Shown: positions 7,518-15,677 of the stretch, piece after piece
How the letters are laid out: each line of letters starts with the position of its first letter
How positions within the stretch are numbered: the first letter of the stretch is position 1
Translations under genes and position numbers: made by a program
NCBI GenBank assembly: GCA_947371275.1
Contig: CANBOV010000015.1
Location: 1-40,977 of the forward strand
DNA length: 40,977 nt
Reading direction: 5' to 3'
DNA from: Flavobacteriaceae bacterium
GTDB lineage: Bacteria; Bacteroidota; Bacteroidia; Flavobacteriales; Flavobacteriaceae
The notes under the pieces: generated by a model
Seen by the model: the letters and a program-made list of their open reading frames with translations, nothing else
The model's database searches: none
What the model was told of the DNA's origin: nothing

Positions 7518-8006
7518 CTATTTTTTAAATTTTAGAAATAAACCAAGACTTCCACCGTGAATCTTACTTTTCCAAGGGTTGCCGAATTGACTGAATCCAT
7601 TCTTTATGAGAATCCTTGACATAACATTATCAGCTCGTAATTCTGTTGATGCCATTAAATTTTCTTCAACTTCTTCAATCAAGTATTTTACGAGTGAGGA
7701 AGAATATCCATTACCAGTATGAGCTATTAAAGTAAAGCAGTAACCGAGTTCAAGTTTAAATTCTGTTCGCATATTTTCAATAGCTGCTTTTTCGGAATCA
7801 AAATCAGAATTGGTTTTTGGTTTAATTGCTGCAATAGAAACTATTTCGTCATCGATTTTACAAACTCCTAATATTGAACATCTATCTATTTTTAATATAG
7901 TTGGATTTGTAACTTTGTTTTGTAAAATTAAAAGATTTAAAAACACCCCTTTCTCACTATCTGAAAAATTTGAAGGAGGTGCAATTTTATAAGTTATCGA
8001 TTTCAT
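7518..8006 (-). CDS. GNAT-like acetyltransferase
   Basis: This 162-residue protein resembles the GNAT fold. There is a central strand LGVCKIDDEIVSIAAIK, an acetyl-CoA loop-like segment FTLIAHTGNGYSSSLVKYLI (the R/QxxGxG/A motif is degenerate), and a C-terminal NVMSRILIKNGFSQFG segment typical of the last helix and strand of GNATs. The ATG at 8006 is preferred. An in-frame upstream start at 8171 would run deep into the helicase gene and add an implausible hydrophobic leader. The gap to the helicase stop is 7 bp, so the two are co-transcribed. Its substrate is unknown. In a defence operon it might modify a nuclease, tRNA or metabolite. Confidence 0.65.
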   Translation of the reverse strand: MKSITYKIAPPSNFSDSEKGVFLNLLILQNKVTNPTILKIDRCSILGVCKIDDEIVSIAAIKPKTNSDFDSEKAAIENMRTEFKLELGYCFTLIAHTGNGYSSSLVKYLIEEVEENLMASTELRADNVMSRILIKNGFSQFGNPWKSKIHGGSLGLFLKFKK

Positions 8007-8013
8007 AGTTCTA

Positions 8014-9897
8014 TTAAAGGGAAATAACATTAGCTTCTCCAAACCATTCTTTTGCTTTTGCAATAACGTTCGGGGCAGGATTATGATAATATACAGCAAG
8101 ATTTTCTCTAGCGCGAGTACAACAAACATAAAATATTTTTTGCGTCCGTTTGAGAACACTCTCTGTTCCACTATTTAAAAACAAATACCCAAAATTATAA
8201 TCATTCCATCTCCCATTATCTAAAATAACCAAAACATTATCAAACTCGTCTCCTTTAGTTTTATGCTGTGTTGAAAACGGTGTCATTCCCTCTAAATAAT
8301 TGTAAAGATTTTGGAATTCTTTGAATTTTAATATTTTAACTCTATCGTAAACATATTCCTTTTCTTCTTGAAATTTTTTGAGTTTATCGTCAATAGTACA
8401 TATTCCACTATCGTTAGCTTGAATAATAATTTCTTCGATAGTTTTTTCTTCAACATTAATTAAAGCATCAATGCAATCTTTTAAAGCCCTCTTATCAGCA
8501 ATACTTGTTAGTTTAAATCTGTAATCAGTAGCTCTTAAAAACTCATTAAATTGCTTATTTTGATATAAAAAAATGTTTTTTTGAATTTTAAATAAATGCT
8601 TTATGAGGTTGTCTCTTTTAGAACCTTTTTTATTTTCATCATAAATATCTTGTTTCTTGTCATCCAAAAGTTGGTCTTTGTCCAGGTATATTTTTTTAAA
8701 TATTGCAAAGGGATAATTCCGTGCAGTTTGATAGAGTTCTGGGTTTTCTGAAAGAAATCTTCCAATAACCGTTGTTGGGTTTATTGTAATGTTCACAGTA
8801 TCTATTACCTGACCAAAAGTTAATTCTTCTTGAATATCTAAATTTTTATCTTTAATTTCCCTGTTAATTCTCCCTTTTAATTCAACAATTCTATCTCGGT
8901 CATAAATCTCCATCAATGAGCCAAACCCAGCCTTTACTGCAATTAAATTGTGAGTTAGGTTCAACTCTTTAGTTTCTTTAGCATTTGTAAAATCCCATCG
9001 AAGTTCGTCTCTAACTTTCTGTAAGTCTGCATTAACTGAATAAATAAATTTGATATTCCCTTGCTTAACAACACCTTCAGACATATTTGGTGCAGCGTTA
9101 TCATCAGAATGAGTTTGTACTAAGCCATCAACTCTAAGTTTATTAGCAAGTTCATAAACCAATTTTGGATTTCTGCGATTTTGTTCTTTTTTTACTTCTT
9201 TAACTTGTCCCACTCCATCACCTTTATAGTCATCTAAATTCCCTATACCTTCGGGATAAATAGCTTGCATTGCATCTCCAAAAAAGCCAATAATATTTTT
9301 TCTACTGCTTTTTTGAAGATGTACTAGAAATATTTCTACAACATCTTTTTGTGTATCTTGATACTCATCAATAAAAATAAATTTGTATTTATCTTTAAGA
9401 ATATCGCTTAATTTCGGAAAGTTGGAAAACATTGTATTGGCAAGAATAAGAACTTCATCGTGCGAAATTATTCCCTCACTTATTCTTAGAAACTCTTTGT
9501 ATTGTATTTCATCTTCCAAATCATCAAAATAGTTATTAGGAACTGTTTCTGTCTCAATCTGTACTCTTGTTTCATCCGGATTGTTTATGAGATTAACCAA
9601 TGAAAGTTTGAGTTCTTTTTGAAAATGCTTTATATTGTCCCAAAGAAAATCATGTATTGTAGTAACATTTAAGTTACTGTGATTTACTCTTTCCTCAATT
9701 TGCTTTACAGCAGCGTTTGTATAAGTCATACAGGCAACTTTAGAGGTTGGGTTGTCTTCGATAACTTTTCTAATAACCTCTACCAACGAATAGGTTTTTC
9801 CACTACCTGCGCCACCGCTTAAAAGAAAATTTTCTCCATTTGCAATGTGTTCCATTATTTGTTGGAACTCATTTAAAACTAATCCTGTTTCAGCCAT
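8014..9897 (-). CDS. UvrD/Rep-type superfamily 1A helicase (GajB-like)
   Basis: The protein has 627 residues from ATG 9897. Visible motifs are Walker A GGAGSGKT (28-35), Walker B FIFIDEYQD (near 175-181), the motif V-like region STQHKTKGDEFDNVLVI, and motif VI VCCTRARENLAVYY near the C-terminus. All core SF1A motifs look intact. A start at 9933 is possible, but 9897 has an AGAGG-like ribosome site upstream. The gene overlaps the OLD-type gene by 19 bp. A class 2 OLD nuclease paired with a UvrD-like helicase is the hallmark of Gabija, in which GajB complexes with GajA. Both proteins here are longer than the B. cereus prototypes (roughly 580 and 490 residues). Confidence 0.85.
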   Translation of the reverse strand: MAETGLVLNEFQQIMEHIANGENFLLSGGAGSGKTYSLVEVIRKVIEDNPTSKVACMTYTNAAVKQIEERVNHSNLNVTTIHDFLWDNIKHFQKELKLSLVNLINNPDETRVQIETETVPNNYFDDLEDEIQYKEFLRISEGIISHDEVLILANTMFSNFPKLSDILKDKYKFIFIDEYQDTQKDVVEIFLVHLQKSSRKNIIGFFGDAMQAIYPEGIGNLDDYKGDGVGQVKEVKKEQNRRNPKLVYELANKLRVDGLVQTHSDDNAAPNMSEGVVKQGNIKFIYSVNADLQKVRDELRWDFTNAKETKELNLTHNLIAVKAGFGSLMEIYDRDRIVELKGRINREIKDKNLDIQEELTFGQVIDTVNITINPTTVIGRFLSENPELYQTARNYPFAIFKKIYLDKDQLLDDKKQDIYDENKKGSKRDNLIKHLFKIQKNIFLYQNKQFNEFLRATDYRFKLTSIADKRALKDCIDALINVEEKTIEEIIIQANDSGICTIDDKLKKFQEEKEYVYDRVKILKFKEFQNLYNYLEGMTPFSTQHKTKGDEFDNVLVILDNGRWNDYNFGYLFLNSGTESVLKRTQKIFYVCCTRARENLAVYYHNPAPNVIAKAKEWFGEANVISL

Positions 9898-11975
9898 GAT
9901 AAACCCTCTTTTATATAACTTGGAATCTCCCAATTGCTAAAATCTTGATTGCTATGGTATAGTATATCTAAAGCAAAATGCGTCTTCTTTTTAATGCAGT
10001 TTTCGGCTAGAATATACGCATTAATTGAAGTATTATCAAAATCCGAACGATTTTGCAATCCTTTGAAATCTGCCTTTAAAGGTGTAATGAAGCTTCTATT
10101 CAAATTGATAAATGAATCTTCAAAACTTCTTGCAGTAAAACCGTTTTCTAATGTTTGATATACAACACACAATCTTCCTGTTGCCGAAAAACTCCATACA
10201 CCTCCAGTTTTGGAAAATGTTTTATTAGCAATAGTTTTGCTCTTCAATTCGGCTAACGATGGAGTGTCGAAAAAGAATGTAAGAGCATCATTAGAATATC
10301 CAACACCAACAGATGGCTCACATTTTCGATCGCTAGAATCCGTTGTGTCTAGGTCAGTTACAATTAATGTTTTTGTATCAATAAAATCAATAAACTTCTC
10401 AAAAATATGTGAATAAGCACCAACCTCTATAATCGAAATATTCTGTGATAAAAGCGGTAATAAATCATCTTTTGTACCTGATGCTAAATATTTTTTCTCT
10501 TCATCAATATCGAATTTTCGCATTAAAGTAGGAAGTAAGATTCTTTCAGTATCGCCCTCTATGAGAATAGCTTTATCTGCAAAAAAAATCTCTGCTCGAT
10601 TTATTGTTAAGTATTGTTTTAAAAATTGATATTGATTGGTGGTAGTATCATATTCATTTTTTAATTCTTTTAAATTCTTAGCAATAACGGATGTATCATC
10701 AACTTTTTTGAGGTATTTTATATCGTCAAAGTCGCTTTCAGACACAATATGCGAAGAATGAGTACTGATTATAGATTGCAGTTCGCCATTTACTCCATCA
10801 TCTCTAATGATTCCTTGCCCAAGTAGGCTTTTTATGTTTTTGATAAATACATATTGCATTTGAGGATGTGTATGTGCTTCAGGCTCTTCAATAAATAGCA
10901 AATTAATATCTGATGGTTTTTCTTCTCTTTTTTTCTTGAAATCCTGAATCAAAATTTCAATCTCAAAAATCATACTTATCAGATTCATATATCCCAAACC
11001 ATTGTAATGCTCTGGGAGAGAGTTTCCACTATGATTATACATAACTGTGGTATTACCTTCTAATAATTCCCGATGCTGTAATGTTGAAATTATTTCAATT
11101 AAAGAATCATCTTCTTTTATGCCTCCAAATGTTTTTACTTTGTTTATTACAGATTCAAATAATTTGGAATAAATTTCAGAAAGAATAACATCTGTTTCAC
11201 TTAACTTGTCTTTAAAATCATCAATAGCTGCTTTTTGGTCGTCGCTTGCTTCTGTTTTTTTATAAATTGTAGAAGTTTGAGAAGATAAGGTTTTATCAAT
11301 TTCTTTATTGGAAACATCTCTTTTTGCACTTATGAATTTGAAATTTATTATTTCTTTAATTCCAATTTTTTCAAAGTCTAAATCAATAAAATTATCGTCA
11401 TTTTCTTGTTCTGAAACTAGGTTGTATTCTATAGATTTTTTTACAATTTTAAAATAATCACCGTGATTATGCTTTAAAAAGTATAGTAAATCATTTGTAG
11501 GTTCTGTTTCAGTACCCTTTTTAGTGCTTAATTTTCTTTTCTCTTTATCGAGAAACTCTTTGGATTCAATTCTTAACTTGAAAAGACCTTCCGCTCTCAA
11601 TACATATTCAAAACCTAATACTATAAAATTGTTTGCTGGATCTAAATCCATCATAACCTTTGAAATATTGGATAAATCGTCACTTTCAGTATATTCAATA
11701 AATAGTTTAAGTTTAATTCCAATAGGATTGAAATTTTCTAAATCAATAGTTTTGTCGCCTATAATGTTTACAATATCATTTTTGAAATCAATATTAAAGT
11801 CATCAATAGAAAATTTATTTTTATCTGATTGATTTAAGAATTTGTCTAGTGCTGCTAAAAGTGATGTCTTGCCACAATTATTTTTTCCAATAACCAATGA
11901 AAGTTTATCTTCAAGGTCTAACTCAAAATTTTTAAGTAATCGAAAATTTTCAATCTTAATTTTTTTAATTTTCAT
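9879..11975 (-). CDS. OLD-family ATPase with TOPRIM nuclease domain (GajA-like)
   Basis: This 698-residue protein begins MKIKKIKIENFRLLKNFELD, as SMC/RecF-like ABC ATPases do. Walker A is GKNNCGKTS (30-38). An ABC signature/Walker B region lies near residue 360 (LLFIEEPEAHTHPQMQ), followed by an STHSSHI switch. The C-terminal TOPRIM domain has ILIEGDTERILLPTLM (near 470) and VTDLDTTDSSDRK (near 541). This is the full class 2 OLD layout. In Gabija such a protein forms a multimeric nucleotide-sensing DNA nuclease. It sits between the restriction-modification gene (23 bp gap upstream) and the helicase (19 bp overlap). No key residue is obviously missing. Confidence 0.87.
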   Translation of the reverse strand: MKIKKIKIENFRLLKNFELDLEDKLSLVIGKNNCGKTSLLAALDKFLNQSDKNKFSIDDFNIDFKNDIVNIIGDKTIDLENFNPIGIKLKLFIEYTESDDLSNISKVMMDLDPANNFIVLGFEYVLRAEGLFKLRIESKEFLDKEKRKLSTKKGTETEPTNDLLYFLKHNHGDYFKIVKKSIEYNLVSEQENDDNFIDLDFEKIGIKEIINFKFISAKRDVSNKEIDKTLSSQTSTIYKKTEASDDQKAAIDDFKDKLSETDVILSEIYSKLFESVINKVKTFGGIKEDDSLIEIISTLQHRELLEGNTTVMYNHSGNSLPEHYNGLGYMNLISMIFEIEILIQDFKKKREEKPSDINLLFIEEPEAHTHPQMQYVFIKNIKSLLGQGIIRDDGVNGELQSIISTHSSHIVSESDFDDIKYLKKVDDTSVIAKNLKELKNEYDTTTNQYQFLKQYLTINRAEIFFADKAILIEGDTERILLPTLMRKFDIDEEKKYLASGTKDDLLPLLSQNISIIEVGAYSHIFEKFIDFIDTKTLIVTDLDTTDSSDRKCEPSVGVGYSNDALTFFFDTPSLAELKSKTIANKTFSKTGGVWSFSATGRLCVVYQTLENGFTARSFEDSFINLNRSFITPLKADFKGLQNRSDFDNTSINAYILAENCIKKKTHFALDILYHSNQDFSNWEIPSYIKEGLSWLKQD

Positions 11976-11998
11976 TATTTCTATTTCGTTTATTAAAC

Positions 11999-14900
11999 TT
12001 AGCTTGCTTCAACAACCTTAACTTCATCCTGACTCAACCCATACAACTCATAAACCATTTTATCAATTTCATTTTCAGTAGTTTCTATTTGGGATTTTAG
12101 GGTTTGCGCTTTTGCCTTGTTTTCTTCAAACAACTCTATCCAATCAAACTCGTCTTTTTTGGTTAATGGTATTTGTCCTGTTACTTTTATGCCTTTGTTG
12201 AGTTCTACGATGAATTCTGTAAACGGTAATTCGCTCCAGTTTTCTAACTTTTTAGTTAGTTTTTCTAGTTTGTATTGCCCTGAAAAGTAATTATTGAATT
12301 TTCTATTAACTTCTTGCAATTCTTTATTTAAGGCTAGTATTTTATCGGCATTTTCAATAAATGGTTCTTGTTCAACTGAATTTATTTTTTTGATTGGAAA
12401 CTTTCGTAAATCATTTAAAATGATTTTTGGAAATAGTTTTCTAACTGATTTTGCTGTGTTTTTTACAAAGTAGTAGGATAACAATTTGCTGTTTAAAACT
12501 GCTAGAATGTACTTTAAAGAAATGTCAGAGCTTGTTTTTTCAACAATAGCAATATTACTTCTATTATATAAATAAATTTCTTCATTGTAAGTTGCAATTA
12601 TACACTTCGGGTAATTACCTGTTATCTCTCTGACTATGATTTTTTTTCCATCAAATAAGTTGAATGTTCTAGGAGCTGCGAGGTGCTTCCCATATTTTAA
12701 ATATAAGCCTGACCAACTAGTAAAATATCTTCCAACATCTTTTCCGTCTAAATATTTATGAGTGTTATCGTCAAATTTATAGTCATAATCATAAGGTCTG
12801 TTTACAACGTCTTGAGCCGTTTGTTTTGGCTCTCCTTTATCTTTTTCATAAGCTTGCAAACCTGCTTTAATCTCTACAAGATTATCTAATATTTCAGAGT
12901 TTTTAACTATTTTTAAATTCAAATCATCACTATCGTCATCTAAGAAAACTTTGAATTCATACCCTTTATTTTTAGAAAATTCAGTTTGTTTTTTTGAATG
13001 CGAAAAATAGAATTCATTCCCATTGTTTAATAAAATTTCAACGGTGTTTTCCTTTTTAACTGTTTCTTTTTCAGCTAATAAAATTACTGTTTCAACATTT
13101 GCCGTTTCAAAAGAGAATCCAGCCAAATTGATAATCTGATTTAACTTATTAGTTTCTAATAAAAACTTCCTTAATCCTTCTCCCGAATACATCATTAGCC
13201 AAGAATTTGGAATAATCAAACCGTATATCCCACTATCTTTCAGGATAAGAACTGATTTTTCTATGAATAATAAATAAGTATTGATTTGATATTTAGCCGA
13301 TACATATTTCGAAACAAAATAATCTTTCTCTTCTTGACGAAAATTGTCTCTTGCAAAAACATAAGGCGGATTCCCAATAATAACATCAAAACCACCTTTG
13401 GCAAATACCTCTGGAAATTGTTCTTTCCAATTGAAAGCTTTGTCTCCAGCAATAGTTTTACTTTCTATAAGTGAGTTGCCACATTTGATATTATTGTTTA
13501 AACTAGTTAGTTTTCGTTTTGGCTGCGCTGTCCTTAACCACAAAGAAAGTTTTGCAATTTCTACACTTTCATCATTGAGGTCAACTCCATAAATATTGTG
13601 TTCCAAAATTTGGTTTTCAATATCGGGAAACACAAAAAAGCCACCTAAGAGCTGCTTGTTGAGTTCGTCTAAATAGTTGTGTTCTTTTATCAAGAAATCT
13701 AATGCTTGGTTAAGAAATGCTCCTGAACCACAAGCAGGGTCACAAATGGTTAGTTCTAATAGCCATTCTCGATAATCTTTAAGTTGTTGGTCTAGTTTTT
13801 TAATGGTTGCTTCGTGGCGGTTCTTACGCCCTTTTGCATATTCTTCGTCAACGATACCAATTTCTTGTTTTTTCTCGGTACATAGTTTTCCAATAGTGTT
13901 ATCGACTATGTACTTAGTAATATATTTTGGCGTATAAAAAACACCATCTTTTTTTCGTTTAGTTTTTTGTTTATCGAAATCGGTTCCCTCAATTTCTGCG
14001 TTGATGCTTTCAATTTCATTTAACGAATGTTCAAAGATGTGACCAAGTATATTCACATCAACTTGACTTTCGAAATGATAGGTCGTTAAGTGTTTTGTAT
14101 GGCGATAAAGTAGTTCATCGTCAATAATGATGGCATCTAAAATAGCATCAGGTTGAAACAATCCACCATTATAGGCAAAGACTTCTTCTTTCTTGTCTGT
14201 GCCTTTGCGACCAGTATCGAGAAAACTGAAGTATTGTTTATAACGGTCATATAATGGCATTTCCACATCCAACTCTTTCAATGCTTTCCATTCATTATTG
14301 ATAGTTGTAATAGTATTTGGAGCTAATAAACCCCTATCTTCGGCAAACAATATGAAAAGAAAACGGTCTAAAAGTTTTTGTGACTTTTTGAAAAGTGTCA
14401 ACTTGAATTTTTTGTCGCTCAAATCACGAAACAACACATTACTTTTATTTTGCTTTACCAAATCACGAAACAACTCACGCTTGAATAATGAGTAGTCTCC
14501 ATAAAATCTATTTGTAATCTCTTTTTCCTCCAGTATAGAGGTTTCTTTTATAGTGAGTGGTTTATTTGATAGTATGTTTTCCTTTGCCAAGCATAGGTAT
14601 AACATTTCAAATTGCTTTACAGTAAGTGTAAATAAATTAAACTCTTCATATTCCACAGCATCATTGATGTAGAATCTTAATTTTTCGAAATTGGAAGTAA
14701 TTACATAATTACAACCTACATGATTAGCTTTATAATCAAAAGCTTGTTGACGAATACTTTCGAGGTCTTTAGTATCAGTTCCTTTAAGTTCAATAACTCC
14801 TAAGGCTTTACCGTCTTTTAGTATTGCACCATCCGCTTTTTTAGCTCCTTTCAGATTTTTGAATTCGGTGGTTAGATTAAATTTTGGAGCAGGATTGAGT

Positions 14901-15094
14901 GTATAACCCAAAATGTCAACAAATAACTCTCTTAAAAAACCCTCTTGGAATTGTTCTTCTTTACTGTTGCGAATGTTTTCCTGAATAGCAGTATTGTGAA
15001 AATACTTGCTATATTTTTTATATGCTTTTTGAATCTGGTCTGTATCTTGTTGGCTCAAATATTTTTTGAGTACAGAAGCTTGGAATAACGCCAT
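11999..15094 (-). CDS. Type IIG-like restriction-modification enzyme (Eco57I-type adenine methylase with nuclease)
   Basis: This 1031-residue single-chain enzyme has an N-terminal PD-(D/E)XK-like nuclease (D88, then E102 and K104 in IELKGT) and a helical linker. Next is an N6-adenine methyltransferase with motif I DPACGSGAF near 451 and motif IV GNPPYV near 573. The C-terminal part (about 720-1000) resembles a TaqI/type I S-subunit-like target-recognition domain. One chain carrying cutting, methylation and specificity activities fits type IIG. It is first in the five-gene minus-strand operon, so it sets the context for the Gabija-like pair downstream. I cannot read the recognition sequence from the protein. 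Confidence 0.88.
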   Translation of the reverse strand: MALFQASVLKKYLSQQDTDQIQKAYKKYSKYFHNTAIQENIRNSKEEQFQEGFLRELFVDILGYTLNPAPKFNLTTEFKNLKGAKKADGAILKDGKALGVIELKGTDTKDLESIRQQAFDYKANHVGCNYVITSNFEKLRFYINDAVEYEEFNLFTLTVKQFEMLYLCLAKENILSNKPLTIKETSILEEKEITNRFYGDYSLFKRELFRDLVKQNKSNVLFRDLSDKKFKLTLFKKSQKLLDRFLFILFAEDRGLLAPNTITTINNEWKALKELDVEMPLYDRYKQYFSFLDTGRKGTDKKEEVFAYNGGLFQPDAILDAIIIDDELLYRHTKHLTTYHFESQVDVNILGHIFEHSLNEIESINAEIEGTDFDKQKTKRKKDGVFYTPKYITKYIVDNTIGKLCTEKKQEIGIVDEEYAKGRKNRHEATIKKLDQQLKDYREWLLELTICDPACGSGAFLNQALDFLIKEHNYLDELNKQLLGGFFVFPDIENQILEHNIYGVDLNDESVEIAKLSLWLRTAQPKRKLTSLNNNIKCGNSLIESKTIAGDKAFNWKEQFPEVFAKGGFDVIIGNPPYVFARDNFRQEEKDYFVSKYVSAKYQINTYLLFIEKSVLILKDSGIYGLIIPNSWLMMYSGEGLRKFLLETNKLNQIINLAGFSFETANVETVILLAEKETVKKENTVEILLNNGNEFYFSHSKKQTEFSKNKGYEFKVFLDDDSDDLNLKIVKNSEILDNLVEIKAGLQAYEKDKGEPKQTAQDVVNRPYDYDYKFDDNTHKYLDGKDVGRYFTSWSGLYLKYGKHLAAPRTFNLFDGKKIIVREITGNYPKCIIATYNEEIYLYNRSNIAIVEKTSSDISLKYILAVLNSKLLSYYFVKNTAKSVRKLFPKIILNDLRKFPIKKINSVEQEPFIENADKILALNKELQEVNRKFNNYFSGQYKLEKLTKKLENWSELPFTEFIVELNKGIKVTGQIPLTKKDEFDWIELFEENKAKAQTLKSQIETTENEIDKMVYELYGLSQDEVKVVEAS

Positions 15095-15318
15095 TTAGTA
15101 ACACTTTATTTAGATTACCAAATTAGTTAATATTTTGCGAATTATGTAGGAATGCTGTAAGGATTTTTCATAACATCGGTGTCAAGACGCTTCAATTCTA
15201 TATGCGGTTAAAATTCAGAGAATGAAGTTTTAGCTTAAACTATAATTAAAGCCAAAAAACTGAATGGAAACAATTTTGAAAATTGCCGAATAAATCAAGT
15301 TAATTTTTACCTAAACCA

Positions 15319-15368
15319 TTGCAATTCCATTGCAATTAATATAAGAAACATTGCAATCCATTGTAATT
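15319..15368. repeat. Four ATTGCAAT-type boxes
   Basis: ATTGCAAT is at 15319-15326, 15330-15337 and 15351-15358, with ATTGTAAT at 15361-15368. Within each pair the spacing is 10-11 bp, one helical turn. Because the unit is palindromic it reads the same on both strands. Copies at 6568 and 6612 lie on the other side of the operon. Confidence 0.6.
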
Positions 15369-15516
15369 GCCCCCATAACTTCCCTAAAAAGTGCTTTTTT
15401 AGTCGTAAATCTATTTAAATACATATTGCAACATCTAGCCTTTTTAAGGTCAAGACACGTTATTGAAATTTAAACTAATGTTAGTGCTATAGTGTATTCG
15501 ACAAATAAAAAGCCCT

Positions 15517-15547
15517 TTTGGTGATTTGTAAAAAACAGCTATCTTTG
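15517..15547 (+). promoter_or_regulatory. Bacteroidota-type promoter for the PIN-domain gene
   Basis: TTTG (15517-15520) and TATCTTTG (15540-15547) are separated by 19 bp. This is an exact fit to the sigma-ABfr consensus TTTG-N19-TAnnTTTG. The predicted transcript would have a leader of roughly 120 bases. Confidence 0.75.
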
Positions 15548-15606
15548 AAAGGCAATACGGTCTTAAATAATATCAATCAGCTCAAATATGGGTGTTTACG
15601 AGCTAC

Positions 15607-15641
15607 GTTTTAGCAGGTATACACAAGTTAGCTGTGATTTT
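15607..15641 (+). repeat. Left arm of an inverted repeat bracketing the PIN gene
   Basis: GTTTTAGCA (15607-15615) and GTTAGCTGTGATTTT (15627-15641) match the reverse complement of 17620-17646, at 9 of 9 and 14 of 15 bases. The left arm carries an extra stretch of about 8 bp between the two blocks. The geometry, GTTAGCT before the gene and AGCTAAC after it, recalls integron cassette boundaries. Confidence 0.6.
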
Positions 15642-15677
15642 GCGAGACACCATAAAAACTGAACTGAAAGATAATAT

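Larger units (their letters stand above)
15095..15677. other. Intergenic region between divergent operons
   Basis: These 583 bp separate the defence operon from the PIN gene. They hold the ATTGCAAT box cluster, a Bacteroidota-type promoter for the plus-strand gene and the left arm of an inverted repeat bracketing that gene. No coding sequence is convincing here. I could not identify a clear TAnnTTTG promoter for the minus-strand operon. Confidence 0.6.

Noticed and set aside
8007..8171. Extended start of the GNAT-like gene inside the helicase gene
   Set aside because: It would overlap the helicase coding sequence by over 150 bp in another frame and add a hydrophobic stretch with no GNAT resemblance.
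9949..10416. Plus-strand open frames opposite the OLD-type gene
   Set aside because: They are antisense to a well-supported gene, have no recognisable domain, and follow its codon periodicity.
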